A stretch of 64,000 bases of DNA from Pelolinea submarina (GCF_003966975.1 NZ_AP018437.1:3348001-3412000), one strand, 5' to 3'; shown: positions 43,715 to 52,785, numbered from the stretch's first letter. Program-made: numbers and translations. Notes: generated by a model not told the origin, from the sequence alone.

Positions 43715-43745
43715 AAAAAAGCCTACCGATCAGATTCGGCAGGCT
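43715..43745 (-). terminator. Terminator downstream of phosphorylase remnant B
   Basis: AGCCTACCGA/TCGGCAGGCT with one mismatch, followed by six Ts on the minus strand. It would end transcripts from 44476 or the remnant at 43778. Confidence 0.65.
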
Positions 43746-43777
43746 CCTTGATAAATATCCAAATGGTGGGACACACC

Positions 43778-43905
43778 CTATTCCTGCTCCCACAGCATGT
43801 GCAGTGCTTCACTGCCCATGCGCGCCAAGGTCAGCACCACACCCGCTTCCATCTCCGAAGCCAGAATATTCATCCATTCCAGGTCACGGTAATGTTCCGT
43901 GACCT
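43778..43905 (-). pseudogene. Internally deleted 3' end of a nucleoside phosphorylase (copy B)
   Basis: The minus strand reads EHYRDLEWMNILASEMEAGV then VLTLARMGSEALHMLWEQE and a stop. The intact gene at 45114 has the same text but with about 50 extra residues between two TLAR segments, so this remnant probably lost the stretch by recombination between these repeats. It has no start and no upstream part. Confidence 0.75.
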
Positions 43906-43907
43906 GG
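43879..43907. repeat. 29-bp perfect palindrome at the remnant's edge
   Basis: CCAGGTCACGG and CCGTGACCTGG arms flank a seven-base centre. One arm is phosphorylase coding sequence; the other is its inverted copy. It is nine bases past the stop of the gene at 43916. Confidence 0.6.
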
Positions 43908-43915
43908 ATTTATGC

Positions 43916-44476
43916 CTAAATTTTCAGTCCATCTCGTAAAAGAAAAACATTTTTGCTGGTCACGGTACCTTCAGGATTATCGTTCAATTTCCTGTGGTAT
44001 TTCTCGGTTGCATGGGCAGTCAGCGAAAAGGTCAGCATTTTATCTCGAAGACTGATCTTCTCATTGACAGCCACCGCCAGGAAATCGGAAAAAGTAGGTT
44101 GTTTCTCCCAATAGGCGCTGGTTATGGAATATTTTATAAAATTGGAATAGGTCTCAATCGCGACCTCCGGCGGCGGGCTGGACTGCACATCAGGGTTCAA
44201 GAATGAAATCAAATTCTTATTTCCCGCAATTTGAGTCGTATTCACCCCGATAACAATCCTGGAGAACCTTTCTGTGCCCGGTGAGGTATGAAAATGAGAA
44301 TCCTCAATCTTTAGCTCAAGCAGGAAAAAATATAGTTCAAATTTATTTCCCTCCGCTAATTCCAATTTTTGGATTTTCTTGATGAGCTGCTGCGTTTCCG
44401 CATCGGTATTTTTCTCCTGTGTGATATCCCGCAATTCATAATCAATGCCGAATAGTTGTTTTAATTTATTTGCCAT
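43916..44476 (-). CDS. Protein of unknown function
   Basis: A 186-residue soluble protein starting MANKLKQLFGIDYELR. Segments ELYFFLLELKIEDSHFH and FSRIVIGVNTTQIAGNK suggest a beta-rich domain; DKMLTFSLTAHATEKYHRKL is helical. No family is recognised. ATG at 44476 has AAGGAAA upstream; the longer frame to 44542 lacks support. AT-rich and flanked by remnants, so it may have been acquired horizontally. Confidence 0.6.
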   Translation of the reverse strand: MANKLKQLFGIDYELRDITQEKNTDAETQQLIKKIQKLELAEGNKFELYFFLLELKIEDSHFHTSPGTERFSRIVIGVNTTQIAGNKNLISFLNPDVQSSPPPEVAIETYSNFIKYSITSAYWEKQPTFSDFLAVAVNEKISLRDKMLTFSLTAHATEKYHRKLNDNPEGTVTSKNVFLLRDGLKI

Positions 44477-44576
44477 TCTATATTTTCCTTTCGATATTAA
44501 CGATCCATTTATGCGTCCGGATATGTATTTCCGAATCCACATCCGGCTTTACTGTGCGCATTCCCATAAAATTCTT

Positions 44577-44735
44577 TTAAATAACCGCATCCTGCTCGAG
44601 GAACCCGTTCTTCTCAGGATTCCAGTTAATCGCTCCATCTGCGCGAATAGCCGGCCTCGTTTTTTTGCGACGATCCTGATCCGCTGCCCGATTTTGAACT
44701 CGGACTCAAAGTCAATTAGGGGAATCAGCTTGACA
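44577..44735 (-). pseudogene. Possible broken small gene (about 50 codons)
   Basis: The minus strand reads KLIPLIDFESEFKIGQRIRI then VAKK, up to a run of seven As (44658-44664 as Ts). One base added there would join it to TRPAIRADGAINWNPEKNGF and LEQDAVI plus a stop. The joined text looks like one protein, so a single-base frameshift in a homopolymer is likely. There is no ATG at the start; GTC at 44732 stands in that position. Family unknown. Confidence 0.35.
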
Positions 44736-44990
44736 GTTTATGCCTGAAAATAACAGGTATCATCGATCTCAGTATTGATATAACTTGCCCAGATAAAGAA
44801 TCAGTCAGCAATGGTTTATTATTTTTTTCCTACCGATAAAGAAACGCCTGTAAATATCCAGCCCCCATAGCTTCATTATAGCCATTTTTTATAAACCAAA
44901 AGAAATCCGAAATTCAATAACAGGTTCAAGCGTGAATTTTGGGTTTTTTTCATGCTTTTTAAAGACATATCGAGCGAACGCAAAATAAAC
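44736..44990. other. AT-rich stretch with no recognised gene
   Basis: Part of the 637-base gap between 44477 and 45113. Apart from the possible broken gene at 44577 and the terminator at 44994, nothing coding or structural is seen. Confidence 0.5.
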
Positions 44991-44993
44991 AGA

Positions 44994-45024
44994 ACCGCCC
45001 AAACCGAGAAAAAGGTCGGGCGGT
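44994..45024 (-). terminator. Possible terminator after the phosphorylase gene
   Basis: ACCGCCC/GGGCGGT arms with a 17-base loop, followed on the minus strand by a T-rich stretch. It lies 90 bases past the stop. Confidence 0.5.
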
Positions 45025-45113
45025 ATCTCAATTTTTAGCGAATGAAAGTTGCCTGATTTTCGTCACGCACACCCCAAAGGGTGCGAGCGAATGTGTGACC
45101 TGCACCTTTTGAC

Positions 45114-45905
45114 TTATGCCTGGTCCTGCTCCCACAGCATGTGCAGCGCTTCACTGCCCATGCGCGCCAGGGTAGTAACGGTATCTTCGGATGTATCGAA
45201 GTCCTTGGTGGGGTCGTACTCATTCTGGGCTTCCTCGGCATGCAGCATATTGATCACGGAAACGGCCATGCTGCCCGCGCGCAAGCCCCACAAGCGCGCC
45301 AGAGTCAGCACCACACCGGCTTCCATTTCCGAAGCCAGGATGTTCATGCGTTCCAGATCGCGGTAGTGTTCCTTCCAATCCGACTGCCAGTAATTATTGA
45401 AGGAAGCTTCCGGTTCCGGGTGGCGCGCGTACAGGCCGTCATGCGAGCGCGTGCAGCCGACGTGATGGCGGATGCCCAGCGCCTCGGCCGCGCGAATGCA
45501 GGCCTGCAGGACGGTATGGTCGGCCACGGCCGGGAACTCCAGCGGCGCGTAGGTGCGCGAGGTGCCGTCGTAGCGCGCCGCGCTGTCGAAGATGACCAGG
45601 TCGCCGTCCTTGACCTGAGGCTGGAAAGCGCCGCAGGTACCCACGCGCAGGAAGACGCGCGCGCCTACACGCGCCAGCTCTTCCATGGCGATGGCGGTGG
45701 ATGCGCCGCCGATGCCGGTGCTGGTGCAGGCGATGGGCATGCCCTTATATGTGCCGCGATAGCTGACGTATTCCCGATTGCCGGCCATCTTTTCGGCCGA
45801 GTCCCACACAGCGGCGATGGCCTCCACACGGCCGGGGTCGCCCGGCAGCAGCACATAGGGCGCGCTTTCGCCTTCATCAAGTTGGATGTGATACTGTTTG
45901 GTCAT
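45114..45905 (-). CDS. udp: Uridine phosphorylase (nucleoside phosphorylase family)
   Basis: A 263-residue phosphorylase of the PNP/UDP family. VLLPGDPGRVEAIA is the phosphate-binding N-terminal block; GTYKGMPIACTSTGIGGAS and RVGTCGAFQP follow; EMEAGVVLTLARLWGLRAG holds the ribose-binding Glu-Met-Glu. The reaction is nucleoside plus phosphate to base plus ribose 1-phosphate. Uridine is the usual substrate for this branch. Its 3' end is repeated in decayed form at 43778 and 41745. Confidence 0.9.
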   Translation of the reverse strand: MTKQYHIQLDEGESAPYVLLPGDPGRVEAIAAVWDSAEKMAGNREYVSYRGTYKGMPIACTSTGIGGASTAIAMEELARVGARVFLRVGTCGAFQPQVKDGDLVIFDSAARYDGTSRTYAPLEFPAVADHTVLQACIRAAEALGIRHHVGCTRSHDGLYARHPEPEASFNNYWQSDWKEHYRDLERMNILASEMEAGVVLTLARLWGLRAGSMAVSVINMLHAEEAQNEYDPTKDFDTSEDTVTTLARMGSEALHMLWEQDQA

Positions 45906-45957
45906 AGGTCACCTGTAAGTTTATATTTTGATTCAATTATAGGGGAGAAAAGGTCAT

Positions 45958-46090
45958 AAGAAAATCCGGCCGGCCCCTCCCCACCCTCCCCATCCCGTCT
46001 TCGCCGGGATAGGGAGGGAGTTGACGCCGAGATTACTCCCTCCAAGAGGGTGCTTCGCGAGCGCTTCATCGGGCTCAGAATGACAATAAA
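45958..46090. repeat. Degenerate intergenic repeat copies
   Basis: A C-rich element with CCCTCCCCATCCCG and its complement GGGATAGGGAGGGAG (45980-46020), then a decayed GAGATTAC to CTCAGAATGACA element (46029-46084). No gene is seen in 45906-46176. Confidence 0.5.
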
Positions 46091-46107
46091 AAAACATCTT
46101 TAGTTTT

Positions 46108-46137
46108 AAAAAAAAGGCGGCTATTGAAAGCCGCCTT
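46108..46137 (-). terminator. Rho-independent terminator
   Basis: AAGGCGGCT/AGCCGCCTT followed by eight Ts on the minus strand, 40 bases beyond the lipoprotein stop. Confidence 0.88.
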
Positions 46138-46176
46138 GAGTTTAACGATCCAGCTCAAACAAATGAATTAATAGAT

Positions 46177-46959
46177 TTACTCCAGCACACTCACTTCGAA
46201 ATAATCAAATTCTGCAACTAAATTATCATCGATATCACCGCCATCGCAATTGGATGTTCCCAATCCAATTTGATTTACGTTGATCGACATAGGAATCTTA
46301 CGCAGCTGCGTCCATTTCTCGCCATCAGCGGAATAGTAAGCAATGATTTCTTTTTTATCCCGGTTAACTGCAATGCGCAAGTAGACTGCTTCATCTTTAT
46401 ATGATCGTCCACTGAAGCTGCCCCATTCGCCCTTGTAGGCATAATCGGAATAGATCCCGGCACCACCTGGTTTGCATGGCAGGCAATAGCCGCGATTGAT
46501 AGTAAAGTAATTATCAGTATCTTCAATTATATAAATTGATGCTTGCTGGAAATTGGTATCTGCATCAGCCTTGATTAGGGTTTCAATAACGAAATTCCCT
46601 TCTGGCGCATATTGAAGGAACAGGTTCTTTTGGAAAGCACTGGATAAAAGGCAATCATCCCCTGCGACAATTTTCAACCAACCATCATTAGTAAAGGCCC
46701 ACTTCAAGGTATCTTCATTCTCGACATCCCATCCAGGCTGCAACTCCTTTTCAAAACCATCATAGAATATCTGCCCCTCCGGTGTAGGTGTCGGTTCGAT
46801 GGTTGCAGTGGGTATCACAGTGGGGATAGAAGTTGCTGTCGGCAGCTCTGTCGGCGCAGGTGTAGCCGTGACTACGATGATCGTCTCTTTAGGTTGGCAT
46901 GCAACAACTGAAAGAGTTAACAAGAATAGTAAACCGATAAACAATCTATTTCTATACAT
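46177..46959 (-). CDS. Lipoprotein with LamG/DUF1349-like domain
   Basis: A 260-residue exported lipoprotein. Lipobox SVVAC (Cys21) is followed by a Thr/Pro-rich linker (ATPAPTELPTATS) usual in Chloroflexota cell-surface proteins, and a beta-jelly-roll-like domain: GWDVENEDTLKWAFTNDGWL, NFVIETLIKADAD and AYYSADGEKWTQLRKIP are typical of concanavalin-like sugar-binding folds. The ligand is unknown. It stands alone. Confidence 0.75.
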   Translation of the reverse strand: MYRNRLFIGLLFLLTLSVVACQPKETIIVVTATPAPTELPTATSIPTVIPTATIEPTPTPEGQIFYDGFEKELQPGWDVENEDTLKWAFTNDGWLKIVAGDDCLLSSAFQKNLFLQYAPEGNFVIETLIKADADTNFQQASIYIIEDTDNYFTINRGYCLPCKPGGAGIYSDYAYKGEWGSFSGRSYKDEAVYLRIAVNRDKKEIIAYYSADGEKWTQLRKIPMSINVNQIGLGTSNCDGGDIDDNLVAEFDYFEVSVLE

Positions 46960-47086
46960 TTTTTTCTCCCTAAATAATTGTTATTAAAGATTATATCAAG
47001 GAGATTTTATTCAAAAGTAATAGACATTAACGCTCCAAAAACTCATTTGGGTGGCACCTGTGGCTCCTCCCATCTTTGGGATGAAT

Positions 47087-47164
47087 GCATGTAAGGTGTT
47101 TAGATTGCTTTCCCTGAGGAAATGCTTTATGATCGCCTCGCCAACGCGGATCTCGCAATGACAA
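47087..47164. repeat. Palindromic intergenic repeat copy
   Basis: TAGATTGCTTT at one end and GGATCTCGCAATGACA at the other, with paired inner parts. It belongs to the same family as 4141-4304. Confidence 0.5.
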
Positions 47165-47264
47165 TTAATGGGGATATCTGTGTGTATTAAGTATTCAACC
47201 TAATTAGGTTCTTATCAGTATTTATTTGTGTTTTGTAAAAGAGAGATGCGCATGAAGCAACCAA

Positions 47265-47758
47265 CCGAGATCCTTCGTCACGTTCAAAGAACGAACGCTC
47301 CTCAGGATGACACTGAGCGAATCCTCTCATCTCCAAATTGACTGAATGATAGAAACTGAGATTGCTTCACCCACCTATGGTGGGTGAAGCAATGACAGCT
47401 TTGGGGGATATCTGTGTGTATTAGGTATTTAATTTAACTAGGTTCTTATCAGTGTTCATCTGTGGTTAAAAAAAGAAAAGTACTCATGAGACAACCAGCC
47501 GAGATCCTTCCTCGCGTTCAAAGAGCGAACGCTCCTCAGGATGACAATAAGGGGGATATCTGTGTTTATTGATTCTCAAGATAAATGTTTTTTATCCGTG
47601 TGCATCTGTGGCAAATAGAAAGACACGTGATGATCGGCCGAGATCCTTCCTCGCGTTCAAAGAGCGAACGCTCCTCAGGATGACATTAAGCCGGATATCT
47701 GTGTTCATCAAATATAAGAATTAAGAGTTTTTTATCTGTGTGCATCTGTGGATAAAAA
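47265..47758. repeat. Three near-identical tandem repeat units
   Basis: A 48-base core starting CCGAGATCCTTC and ending CTCAGGATGACA lies at 47265, 47499 and 47638; the inner part has GTTCAAAGAGCGAAC. Between them are GGGGATATCTGTGT and ATCTGTGG-type segments, also repeated, and a GAGATTGCTTCACCC palindrome (47356-47396). The 799-base gap 46960-47758 has no gene. The cores can fold on themselves. Confidence 0.65.
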
Positions 47759-48826
47759 TCACAACAATGCCAGCCGTTTCTGCTGGCCGGCGATGATGCG
47801 CGTTAACGCAATGACCAGCACAGCCATCAAGCCTAACAGGATCAGCAGGTCGCCCCAGATGTCGCCCAAGCCCGCGCCCCGTTCGGCAATTTCCATCACC
47901 GGATTGAGAATGTAATAGGTGGGGAACAAGCGCGCGATCCAGGCCGGCGCTTTGGGGATCAGGTCCACGATGCCAGGGCCGATCAGCAGGATGCCGCCGC
48001 CTTTCAGCGTAGCCAGCAAGGTATTCATATCCCTGGCCAGCGCGCCCAGCAGCGTACCCAGCAGCGAAGCCGCCAGCGAACCCAACAGCATGACCCCTAC
48101 CAGCAGCAGCGGCTGGCCGCCGAAGGCGCGGTTGAGCGCCAACGTGACCAAACCGGTCGCGGTGCCCATGGTGACGCCCAACAGGGTCTTGGCCGCGAAC
48201 ACCTCGCTCAGCCGGGTGGGTGTAACGTTCAAGGCCAGCAGTGTGCGGCTTTGCTTCTCGCCGATCATGGTCAGGGCCGGCACCATCACGCCGCCCAGCA
48301 TGATGGACATCAGGATCAACAGCGGCAGCAGCTTTTCGGCCAGGCTGTCCTGATCGGCAGGGCCCAGAGGATGCAGCCGCACGTGCGCGGTTTGCGGCAG
48401 TCCGGCGACCTGTGAGATCACGTTTGCAATAGTAGTATCCGTGATCAGGCGGCTGTTCAGGCTGGCCTCGCCCCAGGCATATACGGTGAAATCGATCTGC
48501 GTACCGTCCTTAAGCGCCTGGTCAAAACCCTGCGGGACCACGTAGCCGGTTTCGATGGCGCCCAGATCCACATCGGAAATCATCTTGTCCAGCGAATCGT
48601 AGCGCGTGCTCTTCAGGTGCGTCTGCGCCATCATCAACTGGGCAAATTGGCTGTTTTCCGGGTCGTAAAATCCCAACACCGGCTTGCCGGAATAGACATC
48701 GCCGAATACCAGGTTGATCAACAATGAAAATACCACCGGTACAACCAGGGCAAAGATCATCAGGAAGTTGCCCGCGCTGGCGCGCAGCTCGCGCGCATAC
48801 AATACCGCAATGCGTCTCAGGTTCAT
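47759..48826 (-). CDS. ABC-2 type transporter permease (second)
   Basis: A 355-residue ABC-2 family permease. An N-terminal helix (FLMIFALVVPVVFSLLINLV), a large extracellular part (about 45-160), and then five to six helices (LLILMSIMLGGVMVPALTMI and following). It overlaps the preceding permease by four bases. As in YhgE/NatB-like exporters, it pairs with the other permease and the ATPase. Substrate unknown; drug, lipid or Na+ export are all possible. Confidence 0.88.
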   Translation of the reverse strand: MNLRRIAVLYARELRASAGNFLMIFALVVPVVFSLLINLVFGDVYSGKPVLGFYDPENSQFAQLMMAQTHLKSTRYDSLDKMISDVDLGAIETGYVVPQGFDQALKDGTQIDFTVYAWGEASLNSRLITDTTIANVISQVAGLPQTAHVRLHPLGPADQDSLAEKLLPLLILMSIMLGGVMVPALTMIGEKQSRTLLALNVTPTRLSEVFAAKTLLGVTMGTATGLVTLALNRAFGGQPLLLVGVMLLGSLAASLLGTLLGALARDMNTLLATLKGGGILLIGPGIVDLIPKAPAWIARLFPTYYILNPVMEIAERGAGLGDIWGDLLILLGLMAVLVIALTRIIAGQQKRLALL

Positions 48827-49887
48827 TGGAAGCGCCTCCTTAATAACGCGCTGCCCAGCAGCAAAAAGGCCAACCCGCTGGCAAACAAGATCAGCAGGTT
48901 ACTACCAACCTGTGCCCAACCAGCTCCATAATTCAACGCCAAATGCAGCGGTTCCACCAGGTAGTAGGACGGGATGACCTTGATCCAGGCCGAGGCCATG
49001 GTGGGGAACATCACATTGAAACCCGGCAGCATCAACAGCAGCAGGAACAGCACGCTCCAGGCCATGACCGACATAAAATCGGTGGCAAAAGCGGCAATAA
49101 AGAAGGCCACACCGGTCATCAGCAGGCTGCCGATCAGCAGCGCGCTGACCACAATAGCCGGAGAGACAAACAATTTGCCGGTCGCGGCGGCCAGCAGCAT
49201 CACTTCCAGGAAAGCCAGCCCCACGCCCATCAGCATTTTGGCGCTGAAAAACTGGCGCACGCGCAGCGGCGTGACCAGCAGGGCTTTGACTGTGCCGCGC
49301 GTCACTTCTTCGCTGATCAGGTTGGCCAGCCCCATCAATTCAATGGCGAACATCATCATGATCAGCATGGGCAGCATACGGTCGCGCAGTGCCAACGCTT
49401 CATTGATATCCAGCAGGTCCGGACCGAGCACGATGACATGGTCGTTGATGTGCAGCTGCTCTTCGGCTGAAACGTAGTTGACATTGTTCAACCCGGCCGT
49501 GTACAGACTGGTGAGCGCCTGCTTCAATTCAGGGGTCATGCCCGGCGTGGTATAAACCGGCACGTCCACCGGCCGGCCGTTAGCCAGGTCATCGATGATG
49601 GCATCCGTCAGCACCATGCCGGCCGAATAATCGCCCGCTTCGACGGCTTTCATCAGCGCATCCTGCGAATCCAGCAATTCGGATTCAAAGGCTTCGCTCA
49701 GAAAAGCGCTCATCTCCGCAGAGGTATCCGCCGGCAGCACCAGCGCGGTGCTGAGCGAGTCCTCCGCATGCGCCGGCAGCAGGAAATACAACGCGATCAC
49801 CAGGACAAGGCTCAGCAGGGTAATGAGCGCAAAGAAGGGATTGCGGAAGTACAGTTTGAGGTCTTTCTCAATTAGCGCGCGAATCAT
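48823..49887 (-). CDS. ABC-2 type transporter permease (first)
   Basis: A 354-residue permease with the same plan as its downstream partner: an N-terminal helix (ALITLLSLVLVIALYFLLP), an extracellular part with a DSLSTALVLPADTSAEMSAF start, and a C-terminal group of helices with LISEEVTRGTVKALLVTPLR, typical of ABC-2 proteins. It overlaps the ATPase gene by four bases. The two permeases are only distantly alike, so they probably form a heterodimer. Confidence 0.88.
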   Translation of the reverse strand: MIRALIEKDLKLYFRNPFFALITLLSLVLVIALYFLLPAHAEDSLSTALVLPADTSAEMSAFLSEAFESELLDSQDALMKAVEAGDYSAGMVLTDAIIDDLANGRPVDVPVYTTPGMTPELKQALTSLYTAGLNNVNYVSAEEQLHINDHVIVLGPDLLDINEALALRDRMLPMLIMMMFAIELMGLANLISEEVTRGTVKALLVTPLRVRQFFSAKMLMGVGLAFLEVMLLAAATGKLFVSPAIVVSALLIGSLLMTGVAFFIAAFATDFMSVMAWSVLFLLLLMLPGFNVMFPTMASAWIKVIPSYYLVEPLHLALNYGAGWAQVGSNLLILFASGLAFLLLGSALLRRRFQ

Positions 49888-50750
49888 CCCAGCAGTCCCC
49901 GTCCGGTAATTTGAATGAAGATATCTTCTAAAGTCGCTTCCTCAGTGTGAGCGGTCAGTACGCTGCCGGAAGCAAAAACTTGCTCCACCTGTTTGGCCGT
50001 TTCGGAACCATCCAGGGGAATACTCTGGGTGTGCGTGCCGCCCTGCCCGTCCTGCACCTCGATCTTGAGGGTGCGTTTGCCGTAATGCTGCTTCAGGACG
50101 GCGGGACGATCCATAGCAGCGATTTGGCCTTTATTTATAAAAGCCACACGATGCGAGAGCTTATCGGCTTCCACCATATCGTGCGTGGTCAGGAAGACGG
50201 TCGTACCGCCCGCTGATGCTTCGTTGATGATAGCGTGGATGGTCTGCGAGGAAACCGGGTCAAGCCCATCGGTGGGTTCGTCCAAAAACAGGATGCGCGG
50301 GTGGTTGATCAAGGCACGCGCCAGCATCAAGCGCTGCTTCATGCCCTTGGAGTAGTTGGATACGCGTTCCTTTTCGCGGCCCGATAAGCCTACCTTCTCC
50401 AACAATTCCATCGCGTCAAAATTTCTAAGGTTGAACAAGCGCGCGAACAATTCCAGGTTTTCGACGGCGCTCATGTCTTCATATAAATTTGTGGTTTCAA
50501 AGGAAACGCCCAGATATTGCTGCACCTGCTTGGCCGACGTGCTGATATCTTCGTCCAGAACCAGCGCGCTGCCTTCGGTTGGCCTTAATTGGCCGGTCAG
50601 CATACGCACCGTGGTGGTCTTGCCGGCGCCGTTCGGCCCCAGAAAGCCCAGCACTTCGCCCTCGCCCACCTCGAAATTGATATGGTCAACGGCAGTCAAA
50701 TCACCATAGCGATAGGTCAGGTCACGCGCGGAAATTGTTGCTTTGTTCAT
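49884..50750 (-). CDS. ABC transporter ATP-binding protein
   Basis: A 288-residue ABC ATPase. Walker A GPNGAGKTT, signature YSKGMKQRLMLARAL (a KGMKQR variant usual in drug/ABC-2 types), Walker B RILFLDEPTDGLDP and the switch His in FLTTHDMVEA are all present. It leads the three-gene exporter run with four-base overlaps and is divergent from the hydrolase at 50838. Confidence 0.94.
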   Translation of the reverse strand: MNKATISARDLTYRYGDLTAVDHINFEVGEGEVLGFLGPNGAGKTTTVRMLTGQLRPTEGSALVLDEDISTSAKQVQQYLGVSFETTNLYEDMSAVENLELFARLFNLRNFDAMELLEKVGLSGREKERVSNYSKGMKQRLMLARALINHPRILFLDEPTDGLDPVSSQTIHAIINEASAGGTTVFLTTHDMVEADKLSHRVAFINKGQIAAMDRPAVLKQHYGKRTLKIEVQDGQGGTHTQSIPLDGSETAKQVEQVFASGSVLTAHTEEATLEDIFIQITGRGLLG

Positions 50751-50837
50751 AGGGTTCCCTCATTTTGTAAAATAAACACGAATGAGGATTATAATCCCGT
50801 TCGCATTTGCGATTATCACGACTGCAACGAGGTAAAA

Positions 50838-51629
50838 ATGGCATTGGAAGAACATATTTTGGAACGCGCGGGAGCAGCGATCCATTACTGGCTGGGCGGC
50901 AAAGCAGGCGCGCCCCTGGTGGTGTTCACGCACGGCGCTACCATTGACCATCACGAATGGGATGCCGACGTCCTGCCGGTCATGCCGGACTACCATGTAC
51001 TGGTGTGGGACGTGCGCGCGCATGGCCTTTCGCGCCCGGCTGTCTTCCATTTTCAGGAAGCCGTGGACGATCTGGTCGCACTGATCGAGCGGCACAGCGA
51101 TATGCCGGTCGTGTTGGTCGGGCATTCCATGGGCGGCAACCTCAGCCAGGAACTGGCCTTCCAACGCCCGGAGCTGGTGCGGGCCATGCTGTGCCTGGAC
51201 TGCACCTGGAACTTCCAGCGCCTATCCACGCTGGAAAAAGCCGGGCTGGCAGCCGCGGGCCCGATCTTCAAACTGTACCCGTACGAAACCCTCATCCGCC
51301 AGTCGCTGGACGTCACCGTCACGAACCTGCGGGGGCGCGAGGTTCTGGAGCGGGCTATGCGCCTGTTCAGCAAGGACGAGTACATTGCCGTCATGCTGGA
51401 ACTGGCAAAGTGCCTGCACGAAGAACCGGATTACGTCTTCGGCAGCCCTTTGTGGCTGTTGATGGGCGAGCAGGAAAGTACCGGCAACATCAGCAAAGCC
51501 ATGCCGCTGTGGGCTGAACACGAACCGCTCAGCCGCTTCATCGTTATGCCGGACGCTAAACACGCCGCCAATATGGATAACCCTGAATTCTTTCAGGAGA
51601 AGTTGTTGGAATTCCTGAATTCGCTATAA
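50838..51629 (+). CDS. Alpha/beta hydrolase
   Basis: A 263-residue serine-hydrolase-fold protein. The nucleophile elbow GHSMGGN carries the Ser; the oxyanion block FTHGATIDHHEW and the late His in PDAKHAANMDNPEFF complete the triad, with Asp likely near residue 225. Upstream frame starts reach into the ABC gene, but GAGGT before the ATG at 50838 fixes the start. Substrate unknown. Confidence 0.88.
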   Translation: MALEEHILERAGAAIHYWLGGKAGAPLVVFTHGATIDHHEWDADVLPVMPDYHVLVWDVRAHGLSRPAVFHFQEAVDDLVALIERHSDMPVVLVGHSMGGNLSQELAFQRPELVRAMLCLDCTWNFQRLSTLEKAGLAAAGPIFKLYPYETLIRQSLDVTVTNLRGREVLERAMRLFSKDEYIAVMLELAKCLHEEPDYVFGSPLWLLMGEQESTGNISKAMPLWAEHEPLSRFIVMPDAKHAANMDNPEFFQEKLLEFLNSL

Positions 51630-51711
51630 TCTTTGACCACGAATAGATGAAGTACACGAAATCTCTTTATCGCGTTTAATCTTAGGCATCGTGCGAAACC
51701 TGACTGCGAAT

Positions 51712-51740
51712 AAAAAAGTCCCGCTGAATTGCGGGACTTG
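51712..51740. terminator. Bidirectional rho-independent terminator
   Basis: AAGTCCCGC/GCGGGACTT with a six-base loop and a T-run on the minus strand, between convergent hydrolase and deaminase genes. Confidence 0.88.
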
Positions 51741-51765
51741 TATTTATTTGGGGTGATTACCGTTC

Positions 51766-52785
51766 CTAGCGCGCCGCATCCCCATGAGTGCTGAAATAAA
51801 CGTCCAACTCCTGTTTGAGCGCTACTTTATGCGGCTCGTCCAGGAAAGTGGCTTCAATGGAATTGAGGCTGATGCGGTAGAGGTCGTCGCGCGTCAGGCC
51901 CAGGTCTCTTTGGGCAGCGATGAAATTCTCGTTCATGTAACCGCCAAAGTAAGCCGGGTCGTCCGAGTTAATGGTCACTCGCAGGCCCATATCCAGCATT
52001 TCCTTTATATTGTGGTCTTTCATACTGGGAAAGACACGCAGCTTGACGTTGGAAAGCGGGCAGACCGTCAGGGGGATGTGACGGTCCGTCAGATATTTCA
52101 GCAATTCGGGGTCGTCCACTGAACGCACGCCGTGGTCGATGCGCTGCGAACCCAGCAGCTTCAAGGCCTCCCAAACGTATTCGGCCGGGCCTTCTTCGCC
52201 GGCGTGTGCCACGCTCAGGTAGCCCTGCGCGCGCGCCTGGCTGTAGACTTCTTCAAACAAGGCCGGGGGACGATCCTTTTCAGAAGAATCCAGGCCGACG
52301 GCGATGATCCAATCCTTATAAGGCTGGGCTTCATCCAGTATTCGCAGTGCCGCTTCCGGAGGAAGATGCCGTAAAAAGCACAGGATCAGGAAGGAGCTCA
52401 AGTCCAGCTTGTTCTGCGCGTCCTGTTGGGCACGGTGCAGCCCGTTAATGACTGTCTCTAAGGGGATCCCGCGGTCGGTGTGCGTTTGCGGGTCAAAGAA
52501 GATCTCCGCGTGCCGCACGTTTTGCGCGTGCGCTTTGCTGAAATAAGCCCAGGCCAGATCGTAGAAATCCTGCTCGGTTTGCAGGACGTTGGCACCCGCG
52601 TAATAAATATTCAAGAAGGATTGCAGGTCAGTGAAATTATAAGCCTGCCGCACTTCTTCCACCGATCCATAACGTAATTTGATATTATTGCGTTCCGCCA
52701 TCGCAAACATCAATTCCGGTTCCAATGTTCCTTCGATGTGCAAATGCAGCTCAACTTTTGGAAGTCCCTCGATAAATTTTTGCAT
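51766..52785 (-). CDS. Adenine deaminase of the adenosine-deaminase family
   Basis: A 339-residue hydrolase. [70 protein letters not shown] and [11 protein letters not shown] agree closely with what is known of the bacterial and fungal adenine deaminases (Aah1-like), rather than adenosine deaminases. Adenine to hypoxanthine would join up with base release by the nucleoside hydrolases. The paralogue at 41966 has the adenosine-type text. Confidence 0.82.
   Translation of the reverse strand: MQKFIEGLPKVELHLHIEGTLEPELMFAMAERNNIKLRYGSVEEVRQAYNFTDLQSFLNIYYAGANVLQTEQDFYDLAWAYFSKAHAQNVRHAEIFFDPQTHTDRGIPLETVINGLHRAQQDAQNKLDLSSFLILCFLRHLPPEAALRILDEAQPYKDWIIAVGLDSSEKDRPPALFEEVYSQARAQGYLSVAHAGEEGPAEYVWEALKLLGSQRIDHGVRSVDDPELLKYLTDRHIPLTVCPLSNVKLRVFPSMKDHNIKEMLDMGLRVTINSDDPAYFGGYMNENFIAAQRDLGLTRDDLYRISLNSIEATFLDEPHKVALKQELDVYFSTHGDAAR

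Noticed and set aside
44445-44747. 100-codon plus-strand frame near 44500
   Set aside because: No ribosome-binding site, and the better protein-like text in this stretch is on the opposite strand.
46029-47758. Short palindromic arrays as a CRISPR
   Set aside because: Units are irregularly spaced (139 and 234 bases), the spacers are themselves repeated, and no cas genes are present.
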